Assembly (NCBI RefSeq): GCF_003290125.1
Contig: NZ_QMKH01000002.1
Location: 434,001 to 498,000, forward strand
DNA from: Microvirga flavescens
Lineage (GTDB): Bacteria > Pseudomonadota > Alphaproteobacteria > Rhizobiales > Beijerinckiaceae
Length of the DNA: 64,000 nt
Direction: 5' to 3'
Shown: piece by piece, positions 9,729 to 17,355 of the stretch
How positions within the stretch are numbered: position 1 is the first letter of the stretch
Layout of the letters: each line of letters begins with the position of its first letter
Program-made: the position numbers and the translations under genes
Notes under the pieces: generated by a model
What the model was told of the DNA's origin: nothing
Seen by the model: only the letters and a program-made list of their open reading frames with translations
The model's database searches: none

Positions 9729-11006
9729 TTATGCCGCGAGCGCCGCCTCGAGCAAGTCGAGCCCCTCGTCGATCACCTTATCGTCAGCGGTCAGCGGCAC
9801 CAGAATGCGGATGGTGTTGGCATAGACACCACATGAGAGCAGAACCAGGCCCTTCTCATAAGCCGCCGTGGTAATACGCTTCGTCGCCTCCGCATCCGGA
9901 ATGTCGGTGCCCGGCTCCTTGACGATGTCGAAGGCGACCATGCCACCCGGACCACGGATCGCGGCAATCGGCGTCACGTCATTGCGGCGCTGGATTGCTT
10001 CAAGACGCGCCTTGATGCGCTGGCCGATGACGTTGGAGCGCTCGACGAGCTTTTCCTTCTCGAACACGTCGAGCACGGCAAGCGCGGCGGCGCAGGAGAG
10101 CGGATTGCCGGCATAGGTTCCGCCAAGTCCGCCCGGCTCCGCCGCGTCCATGATCGCCGCGCGGCCGACGACGCCGGAGAGCGGGAAGCCGCCAGCCAAG
10201 CTCTTCGCCACGCAAATCAGATCCGCCGCGACATCGTAATGCTCCATCGCGAACATCTTGCCGGTGCGGCCAAAGCCCGTCTGCACTTCATCGGCCACGA
10301 GAACGATGCCGTGCTCGTCGCAGATTTTGCGAAGCGCGCGCATCAGTTCCGCCGGGGCCTGATGGAAGCCGCCCTCGCCCTGCACGGGCTCGACGATGAT
10401 TGCCGCCACGCGCGAAGGATCGACATCGGCCTTGAAGAGGAAGTTGAGATATTTCAGCGAATCCTCGACCTCGACGCCGAGCTGAGGCACCGGGAACGGC
10501 ACATGCCAGATCTCCGGCTGAGCGGGGCCGAAGCCCTTCTTGTAGGGCACCACCTTGCCGGTCATGTTCATCGCCATGATCGTGCGTCCATGGAAACCGC
10601 CGGTGAAGGCGATGACGCCTGAGCGGCCCGTCGCCGCGCGGGCGATCTTGATCGCGTTCTCCGTGGCCTCCGCGCCAGTCGTGAAGAAGACCGACTTGGC
10701 AGGCTCGGAGATCGGCGCAATGGCGTTCAGCCGCTCCGCGAGGGCGATGTAGGATTCATACATCAGCACCTGGAAGCAGGTGTGAGTGAAAAGCTCCATC
10801 TGAGCCTTCACCGCCTCCATGACAGCCGGGTTGCGGTGGCCGGTGTTCAACACCGCGATACCGCCCGCAAAGTCCACATAGCGCTTGCCCTCCACGTCCC
10901 AAACCTCGGCATTCTCGGCCCGGGCGGCGGAAATGGGGGTGGAGTGGCCGACACCGCGCGGAATGGCGGCCTGGCGGCGGGCAAGAAGCTCTGCATTGGT
11001 GGTCAT
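9729..11006 (-). CDS. gabT: 4-aminobutyrate--2-oxoglutarate transaminase
   Basis: A class-III PLP-dependent aminotransferase of 425 residues that turns GABA and 2-oxoglutarate into succinate semialdehyde and glutamate. The PLP-binding lysine sits in CVAKSLAGGFPLSG. The cofactor-site signature LVADEVQTGFGRTGKMFAMEH and the N-terminal VDFAGGIAVLNTGHRNP segment are typical of GabT. It precedes gabD on the same strand, so both steps from GABA to succinate are encoded together. A LysR regulator gene lies directly upstream in the same direction, and two DNA dyads occupy the gap between them. The call is firm for the family; the exact preferred amino donor is inferred from the gabD neighbour. Confidence 0.92.
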   Translation of the reverse strand: MTTNAELLARRQAAIPRGVGHSTPISAARAENAEVWDVEGKRYVDFAGGIAVLNTGHRNPAVMEAVKAQMELFTHTCFQVLMYESYIALAERLNAIAPISEPAKSVFFTTGAEATENAIKIARAATGRSGVIAFTGGFHGRTIMAMNMTGKVVPYKKGFGPAQPEIWHVPFPVPQLGVEVEDSLKYLNFLFKADVDPSRVAAIIVEPVQGEGGFHQAPAELMRALRKICDEHGIVLVADEVQTGFGRTGKMFAMEHYDVAADLICVAKSLAGGFPLSGVVGRAAIMDAAEPGGLGGTYAGNPLSCAAALAVLDVFEKEKLVERSNVIGQRIKARLEAIQRRNDVTPIAAIRGPGGMVAFDIVKEPGTDIPDAEATKRITTAAYEKGLVLLSCGVYANTIRILVPLTADDKVIDEGLDLLEAALAA

Positions 11007-11052
11007 GGATGAAACCCTCGGGGAAATCTATGCCCAGTTTCCCCGGGACAGA

Positions 11053-11082
11053 CCCGCGCAACAATGATCTATTTTGCGCGGG
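11053..11082. promoter_or_regulatory. Perfect 9-bp inverted repeat upstream of gabT, candidate operator
   Basis: Arms CCCGCGCAA (11053-11061) and TTGCGCGGG (11074-11082) are separated by a 12-base AT-rich spacer, about 47-76 bases before the gabT ATG. No T-run follows, so it is unlikely to be a terminator for the lysR gene. Position and form suit a regulator-binding site, plausibly for the adjacent LysR protein; this is inference. Confidence 0.5.
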
Positions 11083-11085
11083 ACT

Positions 11086-11102
11086 GGTGCATGAAATGCA
11101 CC
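11086..11102. promoter_or_regulatory. Second dyad upstream of gabT, candidate operator
   Basis: GGTGCAT-GAA-ATGCACC is a perfect 7-bp inverted repeat. It lies four bases from the first dyad and touches the last codon of the lysR gene. The two dyads side by side suggest a compound control region for gabTD. Confidence 0.4.
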
Positions 11103-12013
11103 TATTGGCCTGGCAGGTTCATGACCTCCTTGAACCAGCCCCGCAGCTTCACGACATCCGGATCGTCCCAGCGTGCCTTTGAGGCGATGACGTAATAAGC
11201 GCCGAGCTCAATGTCGGTCGCGCCGATCTCCACCAGCCGCCCGGCGGCGAGATCGTCGGCAACGAGCACCTCGTTGGCGATGGCAACACCCTGCCCAAGC
11301 CGCGCCGCCTCGATGGTGAGATGCGCGTGCCAGAGGTGCGGCCCATGAAGGTTGGGAACGTCACGCAGGCCCGCTCGCCGCAGCCACACGTGCCATTGCG
11401 AGGTGGATTCCTCATGCACCAGCGGCAGCCTCAAAGCCTCTTCGACATTGGAGCTGTCGATATGGTGGCGCGCGAGAAAGGCGGGGCTCGCGACGGGAAA
11501 GACACGAGGCCTTGCGAGAATTTCGGCCCGCAACCCATCCGCGATGTGATCGTCTTCGAGATAAGCGATTTCGACGTCCGCCTCGCCCCGCAGCAATTGC
11601 GGGCGCGTGAGCGTCGGACGAAGAATAATCTCGCACTCGGGCAGAACGGTTTCGAGATCGGAGAGGCGCGGCATCAGGCGCAAGGTCGCGAGGCCCGGAA
11701 TACACCAGATTTCGAGGCTGCGCCTCTGCCCACGTTTCAGTTCAGCGGTGGCGCGGGCAATCTGGTCAAAGGCCTGCCGGATCTGGGCATGGTAGCGCGC
11801 GCCTTCCTCCGTCAGAACGAGCCCCCGCCCCTGTGGGCGAAAGAGCGTCAGGCCGAGCCGGGCCTCCAGGTTATGAATATGGCGCGAGATAACCGTGTGG
11901 CTGACCGCCAATTCCTCGCTCGCCGCGCGCAGGCTCCCGGCCCGCCCGACGGCATCGAAGGCGCGCAGCGCAATCAGGGGCGGCAGACGGCCTGGCATTT
12001 CGAGCGGTTCCAT
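11102..12013 (-). CDS. LysR-family transcriptional regulator, GcvA-like
   Basis: A DNA-binding regulator of about 303 residues. The N-terminal winged helix-turn-helix is clear (LIALRAFDAVGRAGSLRAAS, then SHTVISRHIHNLEARLG), followed by a substrate-binding domain. The SLRAASEELAVSHTVISRHI form resembles the GcvA/AmpR subgroup. The frame extends to 12076, but the ATG at 12013 (or 11998) fits the usual length and removes an unlikely N-terminus. It lies immediately upstream of gabT on the same strand, so it is the best candidate to sense GABA or a breakdown product and control gabTD. That role is inferred from position only. Confidence 0.85.
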   Translation of the reverse strand: MEPLEMPGRLPPLIALRAFDAVGRAGSLRAASEELAVSHTVISRHIHNLEARLGLTLFRPQGRGLVLTEEGARYHAQIRQAFDQIARATAELKRGQRRSLEIWCIPGLATLRLMPRLSDLETVLPECEIILRPTLTRPQLLRGEADVEIAYLEDDHIADGLRAEILARPRVFPVASPAFLARHHIDSSNVEEALRLPLVHEESTSQWHVWLRRAGLRDVPNLHGPHLWHAHLTIEAARLGQGVAIANEVLVADDLAAGRLVEIGATDIELGAYYVIASKARWDDPDVVKLRGWFKEVMNLPGQ

Positions 12014-12125
12014 TTCGACTGGTACTGGCAGGCTTATACAAGAAACTGCAATATGGTTGTCATAATTTCTGTTCATGGAACATGACGCCCCTCACAGCGC
12101 TTTTCAGCGCAACCGGAGTGTCTCG

Positions 12126-12533
12126 ATGACCAAGAAAGCGAAGACCAAGCTGCCCAAGACCGTAGCTGGCGTGAAAATCCCCAAGACCGTTCGCCAGGGC
12201 GATTTGTTGGAAGGGCTGCTGAATTCCGATACCGGCCGCAAGGTCCTCGCCGATGCCTTGCTGGCGGCTGCCAACGCGGCGGCGGGCGTGCTCAACAGCC
12301 AGCGTCCCAAGGTGAAAAAGATCGCCCAGGCCGCCGAGGACGCGGTGAAGGACGTCATCGTCGTCGCCTCCGGCCTGATCGAAGACGCTCTTCCCAAGAA
12401 GAAGGCCCCCAAGGCCAAGAGCACCAAGAAAGCCAAGAAGGCCGAAAAGGCGGCTACACCCAAGGCCGCCAAGAAGCGCGCTAGCAAGAAGGCTCCGGCT
12501 GAGGCCAGCACGAAAGCTCCGGCGGCAGTCTGA
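12126..12533 (+). CDS. Lysine/alanine-rich basic protein with histone-H1-like tail
   Basis: A 135-residue protein of unknown function. The ATG at 12126 is supported by GGAG at 12115-12118. The first two thirds look like an ordered helical domain (around VRQGDLLEGLLNSDTGRKVLADALL and the following Ala-rich helix). The last third is a tail made almost only of Lys, Ala, Pro, Ser and Thr with repeated KKA/KKK units, as in histone-H1-like and AlgP-like bacterial proteins. Such tails usually bind DNA, polyphosphate or polyhydroxyalkanoate granules. No signal peptide or membrane segment is seen. It is monocistronic, with a strong terminator 38 bases downstream. I do not recognise a named family. Confidence 0.75.
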   Translation: MTKKAKTKLPKTVAGVKIPKTVRQGDLLEGLLNSDTGRKVLADALLAAANAAAGVLNSQRPKVKKIAQAAEDAVKDVIVVASGLIEDALPKKKAPKAKSTKKAKKAEKAATPKAAKKRASKKAPAEASTKAPAAV

Positions 12534-12570
12534 GGCGCTTTTCGCATCTTTTCGAAAGCCCAAAAAGAAG

Positions 12571-12596
12571 AAGGGCGGCTTTTTCAAGCCGCCCTT
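12571..12596. terminator. Bidirectional rho-independent terminator
   Basis: A perfect 11-bp stem AAGGGCGGCTT/AAGCCGCCCTT with a TTTC loop sits between the convergent ends of the lysine-rich protein gene and phoX. It is followed by TTC on the plus strand and by a CTTCTTTTT tract on the minus strand, so it can serve both genes. Confidence 0.85.
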
Positions 12597-12620
12597 TTCG
12601 TTTGCCGAGCTTGCGGGGGA

Positions 12621-14588
12621 TCAGGCGATCTTGCCGCCGCCCTGCTTGGTAACGACGAGAACGGACGGACGCGGGGGCAGGTTGTCCTTGAAGTCCGGCC
12701 AGCGGGTCGCCGGCTTGTCGTAGCTCGCGGGAGCGCCTTCTTCCGCCTCGCCGGGATGCTGAACCGCAAGGAAAAGCGTTTCGTCATTCGGCGTGAAGAA
12801 GGGGCCGCACATTTCCGCGCCGGCCGGCACGCGGAAGAAGTGCTTTGAGGTGCCGCGCATCTCGCCTTCCGTCTCCAGCGCCCACAGGCCGTCAGCGCGT
12901 CCGGTGGCCTTGGCGTTGTTGCCGTCGGTCGCGATCCACAGGCGGCCCTGGCTGTCGACGGCGCAATTGTCCGGCATGCCGAACCAGCCGTTCTTCGTCG
13001 TCTCCGACGAGAAAGTGGCGCCCACCGAAGCGACGGAAGGATCGCCGCACTTCACCAGCACTTCCCAGGTGAAGGCCTTGGCAGCATGATCCCCGCCTTC
13101 GGGAAGCATCTCGACGATGTGACCGAATGCGTTGTTCGCGCGTGGGTTCGCGGCATCGACCTGATCGTCCTTGCGGCGCGTGTTGTTGGTCAACATCACA
13201 TAGACGCGGTTCGTCGCCGGGTTCGCCTCGATATCTTCCGGACGGTCCATCTTCGTGGCGCCGAGAAGATCCGCCGCGCGGCGCGTCTCGATCAACACGT
13301 CCGCCTGGCTCTTGAAGCCGTTCGCCTCCGTCAACGGACCCTGGCCGTGCACAAGCGGAAGCCACGTGCCGGTGCCGTCGGCGTTGTACTTCGCCACGTA
13401 GAGAACGCCGCTGTCGAGCAGGTTGAAGTTGGCGGCGCGGTTGGCGGGATCGACCTTGCCGGCAGTGACGAACTTGTAGACGTAGTCGAAGCGCTCGTCA
13501 TCACCGAGATACATCACATAGTGACCGTCGCGGCTCACGATGCCGGCAGCGCCCTCGTGCTTCGTGCGGCCGAGCGCCGTGCGCTTCTTCGGCACGGCAT
13601 TCGCGTCGAAAGGATCAATCTCGACAACCCAGCCGAAGCGGTTGGCCTCGTTCGGCTCCTTCACGATGTCGAAGCGGTCGTAGAACTTGCCCCACGCATA
13701 AGCGGGAGAGCCGATACCGTAGCGCTTGTAGTTCTTCGCCTCGGCATGATCGTCGGCGAGCTTGCCCCAAAAATAGCCGTTGAAGTTTTCCTCGCAGCTG
13801 AGCCACGTGCCCCAAGGGGTGACGCCGCCGGCGCAATTATTGACCATGCCGTTCACTTTGCGGCCGCTTGCGTCGGCAGTAGTCTTCATGCGGTCATGGC
13901 CTGCCGCCGGGCCTGTGATCTCGATCGGCGTCTCGGCGGTGATGCGGCGGTTGTACTTCGAGTCCTTCACCAGCTGCCACTTGCCGTTCTGACGCTTGAT
14001 CTCGACGACCGCGCCACCATGAGCCGCCATCTCGATATCGACGAGATCCTTGGTCATGCCGGCGAAGTTGACATCCTTCATGTCCTGCACGCCGACGCCG
14101 GGGAACATCAGTTCCTCATTGGTGTATTCGTGGTTGACGACGAGGAGGCCGTGGTCGCTCGATCCGTTGAGCGGAATGTAGCCGACGAAGTCGCTGTTGT
14201 AGCCGAACTGGCGGCGCTGCTTTTCGGCGCTCTGCGCGGCAGGGTCGAATTCCGGCGCATCGGGGAAGATCGGGTCGCCCCAGCGCAGCAGGATCTGTGC
14301 GTCATAACCTTCGGCGACGTGGTGGGTATGATCGACACCCGCTTCGATTTCCTTGAAGTTGAAAGAAGCTCCGCGGCCCTTCGTGGCTACTGGCGGATTC
14401 GCCGCAAGCGCGCGGTTTCCAACCGTCGCGGAAATCGCGGCAACGGCAAGCGATCCCTTCAACAAATCACGGCGGTTGAAGCGCGCCGCAATCACCTCGC
14501 CCATCGTGAGGTTCTGCGAAGGATTGATGCCCTTGTCGCCGGAATCTTCCAGATCGCTGGCGCGAAGGCGAATTTCATGCTCGTTCAT
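12621..14588 (-). CDS. phoX: PhoX-family alkaline phosphatase, Tat-exported
   Basis: A 655-residue phosphatase of the PhoX (DUF839) family, which needs calcium and iron and releases phosphate from organic esters outside the cytoplasm. A twin-arginine signal is plain: FNRRDLLKGSLAVAAISA with the arginine pair at residues 39-40, as expected for a protein exported folded with its metals. Family features include GGVTPWGTWLSCEENFNGYF, the GRTKHEGAA segment and NCAVDSQGRLWIATDGN. The ATG at 14588 is preceded by AAGGGAG. It follows agt and plcP on the same strand, and a Pho-box-like repeat lies about 42 bases upstream, so phosphate-starvation control is expected. Confidence 0.9.
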   Translation of the reverse strand: MNEHEIRLRASDLEDSGDKGINPSQNLTMGEVIAARFNRRDLLKGSLAVAAISATVGNRALAANPPVATKGRGASFNFKEIEAGVDHTHHVAEGYDAQILLRWGDPIFPDAPEFDPAAQSAEKQRRQFGYNSDFVGYIPLNGSSDHGLLVVNHEYTNEELMFPGVGVQDMKDVNFAGMTKDLVDIEMAAHGGAVVEIKRQNGKWQLVKDSKYNRRITAETPIEITGPAAGHDRMKTTADASGRKVNGMVNNCAGGVTPWGTWLSCEENFNGYFWGKLADDHAEAKNYKRYGIGSPAYAWGKFYDRFDIVKEPNEANRFGWVVEIDPFDANAVPKKRTALGRTKHEGAAGIVSRDGHYVMYLGDDERFDYVYKFVTAGKVDPANRAANFNLLDSGVLYVAKYNADGTGTWLPLVHGQGPLTEANGFKSQADVLIETRRAADLLGATKMDRPEDIEANPATNRVYVMLTNNTRRKDDQVDAANPRANNAFGHIVEMLPEGGDHAAKAFTWEVLVKCGDPSVASVGATFSSETTKNGWFGMPDNCAVDSQGRLWIATDGNNAKATGRADGLWALETEGEMRGTSKHFFRVPAGAEMCGPFFTPNDETLFLAVQHPGEAEEGAPASYDKPATRWPDFKDNLPPRPSVLVVTKQGGGKIA

Positions 14589-14627
14589 TTCTCTCTCCCT
14601 TGAGATGGGAGGAACCCTAGAACGACT

Positions 14628-15701
14628 CTATGTAAGCTCGGTGACAGTCTCGGCGCAATCGAAGTGCGATATGCCATCCCGCGACAGAATCTCGCCCGTT
14701 GCGGATTGCGCCGTGCGGATGTTAGAGAAAAATTGCCTCGCACTTTCGCGCCAAGTAAAGCTCTCGCCATAGGCGCGGCACCGCGAACGCGAAATCTCAA
14801 GCGCGGCCAGCGCCGCTTTCTGAAGATCGTTGTCGAGTACGCCGCAACCTGAACCCTCGATCACATCGAGCGGCCCGGTGACGGGAAAGGCGGCGACAGG
14901 AAGGCCAGAGGCCAACGCTTCGAGCAGCACGATGCCGAAAGTGTCGGTGAGACTTGGGAACACGAACACATCCGCGGAGGCGTAGATTTCAGCCAAGGCT
15001 TCGCCGGTCCGTGCGCCGAGAAAAAGCGCGCTCTTGTACTTCGCCTGCAATTCCTGCCGCGCCGGCCCGTCGCCGACAACGACCTTCGTGCCCGGCAGAT
15101 CGAGTGAGAGAAACGCCTCGATGTTCTTCTCAACAGCAACGCGGCCCACATAGAGAAAGACCGGACCCGGCACATCGAGTACGCGCGTCTCACGCGGGCG
15201 GAAAAGCTCGGTATCGACGCCGCGCGTCCAGCGCCTGATATGCTGGAAGCCCCGCTCCCTCAACTGCCGCTCGAGAGAAGGCGTGCTGACCATCGTAACA
15301 GAAGCCGACGCATGGAAGCGCCGCAGAACGCGATAGGTCCAATCCTCAGGAACCGGGACGCGCGCGGAGACGTATTCGGGAAAGCGCGTGTGATAGCTTG
15401 TCGTAAACGTCCTTCCCATCCGCAGGCAAGCCTGGCGCGTGGCAAAGCCGATGGGGCCTTCGGTGGCGATATGCACATGAGTCGGTACTTCCTCGCGCAA
15501 GACGCGCTCCACCATCCCGGGCAGAACAAGCGACAAGCGAATTTCGCCATAGCCCGGCATAGGCACCGAGCGGAAACGTTGCGGCGTGAGAAAGGAAACC
15601 TGCGCATCGAAATGCGGCGCCTGCTGCGCCATGTATTCGAGAGAGCGCACGACCCCGTTGATTTGCGGATGCCACGCATCCGTTGCGATCATCAAGCGCA
15701 T
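14628..15701 (-). CDS. agt: GT4 glycosyltransferase, Agt-type glycolipid synthase
   Basis: A 357-residue family-4 glycosyltransferase with two Rossmann-like halves. Motifs include the acceptor-side MIATDAWHPQINGVVRSLE, RWTRGVDTELFRP at the domain junction, FLYVGRVAVEKNIEAFL, and the C-terminal EALASGLPVAAFPVTGP sugar-nucleotide site. Its start overlaps the stop of plcP by one base (TGATG). In Agrobacterium and other bacteria, a glycosyltransferase linked to plcP (Agt) makes glucosyl- or glucuronosyl-diacylglycerol when phosphate is short, using the diacylglycerol released by PlcP. The enzyme class is read from sequence; the Agt role is inferred from the plcP coupling and nearby phoX. A general annotation would be GDP-mannose-dependent mannosyltransferase. 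Confidence 0.8.
   Translation of the reverse strand: MRLMIATDAWHPQINGVVRSLEYMAQQAPHFDAQVSFLTPQRFRSVPMPGYGEIRLSLVLPGMVERVLREEVPTHVHIATEGPIGFATRQACLRMGRTFTTSYHTRFPEYVSARVPVPEDWTYRVLRRFHASASVTMVSTPSLERQLRERGFQHIRRWTRGVDTELFRPRETRVLDVPGPVFLYVGRVAVEKNIEAFLSLDLPGTKVVVGDGPARQELQAKYKSALFLGARTGEALAEIYASADVFVFPSLTDTFGIVLLEALASGLPVAAFPVTGPLDVIEGSGCGVLDNDLQKAALAALEISRSRCRAYGESFTWRESARQFFSNIRTAQSATGEILSRDGISHFDCAETVTELT
14630..14647 (-). promoter_or_regulatory. Pho-box-like direct repeat upstream of phoX
   Basis: On the minus strand CTGTCAC is followed after four bases by CTTACAT, an 11-base spacing. The consensus PhoB half-site is CTGTCAT, so the first unit matches 6 of 7 and the second 5 of 7. The site overlaps the last codon of agt and ends 42 bases before the phoX ATG. 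It could give phoX its own PhoB-dependent promoter inside the operon. Confidence 0.5.
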
Positions 15702-16513
15702 CAGGCCGCCTGCCTTGTCGGTTGCGACACGAGGGCCCGCACCTGCGACGCCGGAAGAGCTTTTCCGTCGAGCCAGCGGACGATTTCGAGCGTTCCGTCA
15801 TAATGCTCGACAACCGCTGTGCAGGACTCGACCCAGTCGCCGGTGTTCACATAGCGAATGCCGAACGTGTCATGAAGCGCGGCGTGATGGATGTGACCGC
15901 AGATCACGCCATCCACCTCCTGCCGCTTCGCTTCGGAGGAGAGAAAATCCTCGAACTGGCTGATGAAATTGACGGCATTCTTGACCTTTAATTTCGCCCA
16001 GGCCGAGAGCGACCAATAAGTCAGACCCATGCGGCGGCGAACGAGATTGAGATAGGTGTTGACGAACAGCGCCGTGGTGTAGGCCCAGTCGCCAAGCAGC
16101 GCGAGCCAGCGAGCGTGGCGCACGACGAGATCGAACTGATCGCCGTGGATCACAAGATAACGCTTGCCGTCCGCCGCTTCGTGGATGGCCTGATCGACCA
16201 ACTCGATTCCGCCGAAATGGCTGCCGATATAATCGCGCATGAACTCGTCATGATTGCCGGGAATGTAGATGAGCCGCGTTCCCTTGCGCACCTTGCGCAG
16301 GAGCTTCTGCACCACGTCGTTGTGGGCCTGCGGCCAATACCAGCCCGACCTCAGACGCCAGCCATCGATAATGTCACCGACGAGATAGATGACATCCGCA
16401 TCGTATTCCTTGAGGAAATCGAGAAGATGCCCCGCTTGGCATCCCTTGGTGCCAAGATGAATGTCGGACAGAAAAAGCGTCCGCACGCGCGTCACTTCAA
16501 GATCCTGAAGCAC
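15701..16513 (-). CDS. plcP: PlcP-type phospholipase C (metallophosphoesterase)
   Basis: A 270-residue calcineurin-like metallophosphoesterase. Metal-binding motifs are SDIHLGTKGCQA (from residue 16), GDIIDGW (46-52), GNHDE (86-90), VIHGDQFD (121-128) and GHIHH (206-210). This family is often annotated UDP-2,3-diacylglucosamine hydrolase. The Sinorhizobium meliloti homologue PlcP (SMc00171) was shown to be a phospholipase C that degrades membrane phospholipids under phosphate limitation. Coupling to an agt-type glycosyltransferase, nearby phoX and an upstream Pho box all favour PlcP. The start is a GTG at 16513, with GAGG seven bases upstream. It is predicted to act at the cytoplasmic face of the inner membrane. 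Confidence 0.85.
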   Translation of the reverse strand: MLQDLEVTRVRTLFLSDIHLGTKGCQAGHLLDFLKEYDADVIYLVGDIIDGWRLRSGWYWPQAHNDVVQKLLRKVRKGTRLIYIPGNHDEFMRDYIGSHFGGIELVDQAIHEAADGKRYLVIHGDQFDLVVRHARWLALLGDWAYTTALFVNTYLNLVRRRMGLTYWSLSAWAKLKVKNAVNFISQFEDFLSSEAKRQEVDGVICGHIHHAALHDTFGIRYVNTGDWVESCTAVVEHYDGTLEIVRWLDGKALPASQVRALVSQPTRQAA

Positions 16514-16569
16514 GGAATTACCTCGCTGATCTTTTGCGAGGACTAAAGGCGATTCGCTGCTTCAGTTTG

Positions 16570-16598
16570 ATGACATGAATTTTACATCCATGTGACAG
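16570..16598 (-). promoter_or_regulatory. Triple Pho box upstream of plcP
   Basis: Three 7-base half-sites are spaced exactly 11 bases apart on the minus strand: CTGTCAC (16598-16592), ATGTAAA (16587-16581) and ATGTCAT (16576-16570). They match the PhoB consensus CTGTCAT at 6, 4 and 6 of 7 positions. The array ends 57 bases before the plcP GTG, where PhoB normally replaces the -35 element. It lies between the end of the pseudouridine synthase gene and plcP, so it marks the start of a separate plcP-agt(-phoX) transcript. Confidence 0.8.
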
Positions 16599-16611
16599 AG
16601 GGGGCGCGCAG

Positions 16612-17355
16612 CTAGGTTGGTGCGAACACCAGCGCGACATCCTTGTCGCTTAAGATGCGGTATTCCCCTGCCTGCAGATCGTCGGGCAGCGTCAGCCCAC
16701 CGATACGATCGCGATGCAAAGCCGTGACGTGGTTGCCGACGGCAGCGAACATGCGGCGCACCTGATGGTAACGCCCTTCCGTCAGCGTCACGTAAGCGCT
16801 CGTCGGAGACAGCGTTTCCATCTGCACCGGCAGGAGCGGCTTGTCCTCGCCTTCGAGCATCAAAGTGCCCGCAGCAAAAATGCCCGCCTCATCACCGCGC
16901 AGCGGGCGATCAAGCGTTACGCGGTATCGCTTGGCGACATGATGACGTGGCGAAATCACCTTGTGCAGCAAGGCTCCGTCATCCGTCAGCAAGAGGAGAC
17001 CGGAGGTTTCCTTGTCGAGCCGACCGATGGTCGAGATCGCCGGATCGCGCCGCCGCCAGCGTTCGGGCAGAAGCCCATAGACAAGCGGCCCCGCCTCCTT
17101 GTGCGAGCATGTCACGCCAAGGGGCTTGTGCAGCATCAGCGCCAATCCCGGCGGCGGATCGAGTGGCTCGTCGTCGACGCGCATGCGCTCGGAGAGATCG
17201 GGCGTGATGGCGATGCGTTGATCGGCATCCTCGATCTCGACGCCGTCGAGCGTCACCGCGCCCGCGCGGGCCAGTTGCTGGATCTCGCGGCGCGAGCCGT
17301 AGCCCAGATTGGCGAGAAGCCTGTCGAGCCGCAAAGTCGTGACGCCCTTGCTCAT
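16612..17355 (-). CDS. RsuA/RluB-family rRNA pseudouridine synthase
   Basis: A pseudouridine synthase of about 247 residues. An N-terminal S4 RNA-binding domain (RLDRLLANLGYGSRREIQQL) precedes the catalytic domain with the active-site aspartate in GRLDKETSGLLLLT and the late motif EGRYHQVRRMFAA. The size and GRLDKETSG form fit the RsuA group, which modifies 16S rRNA; RluB/RluE-type specificity is also possible. The frame extends to 17469, but the ATG at 17355 overlaps the stop of the upstream methyltransferase as ATGA and starts right before the S4 domain, so it is the likely start. Confidence 0.85.
   Translation of the reverse strand: MSKGVTTLRLDRLLANLGYGSRREIQQLARAGAVTLDGVEIEDADQRIAITPDLSERMRVDDEPLDPPPGLALMLHKPLGVTCSHKEAGPLVYGLLPERWRRRDPAISTIGRLDKETSGLLLLTDDGALLHKVISPRHHVAKRYRVTLDRPLRGDEAGIFAAGTLMLEGEDKPLLPVQMETLSPTSAYVTLTEGRYHQVRRMFAAVGNHVTALHRDRIGGLTLPDDLQAGEYRILSDKDVALVFAPT

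Noticed and set aside
11053-11082. Dyad as a terminator for the lysR gene
   Set aside because: The stem is strong but no T-rich tract follows on the minus strand; TCTGTCCCGGGG comes next. A control site for gabT is more likely.
13086-14603. 505-codon plus-strand ORF opposite phoX
   Set aside because: It is a shadow of phoX on the other strand. It is Val/Arg/Asp-rich, has no family motif, and lies over a clearly supported gene.
15701-16513. Annotation as LpxH, UDP-2,3-diacylglucosamine hydrolase
   Set aside because: The neighbours agt and phoX, the Pho box and the SDIHLGTKGCQA form favour PlcP. Alphaproteobacteria usually use LpxI for the lipid A step.
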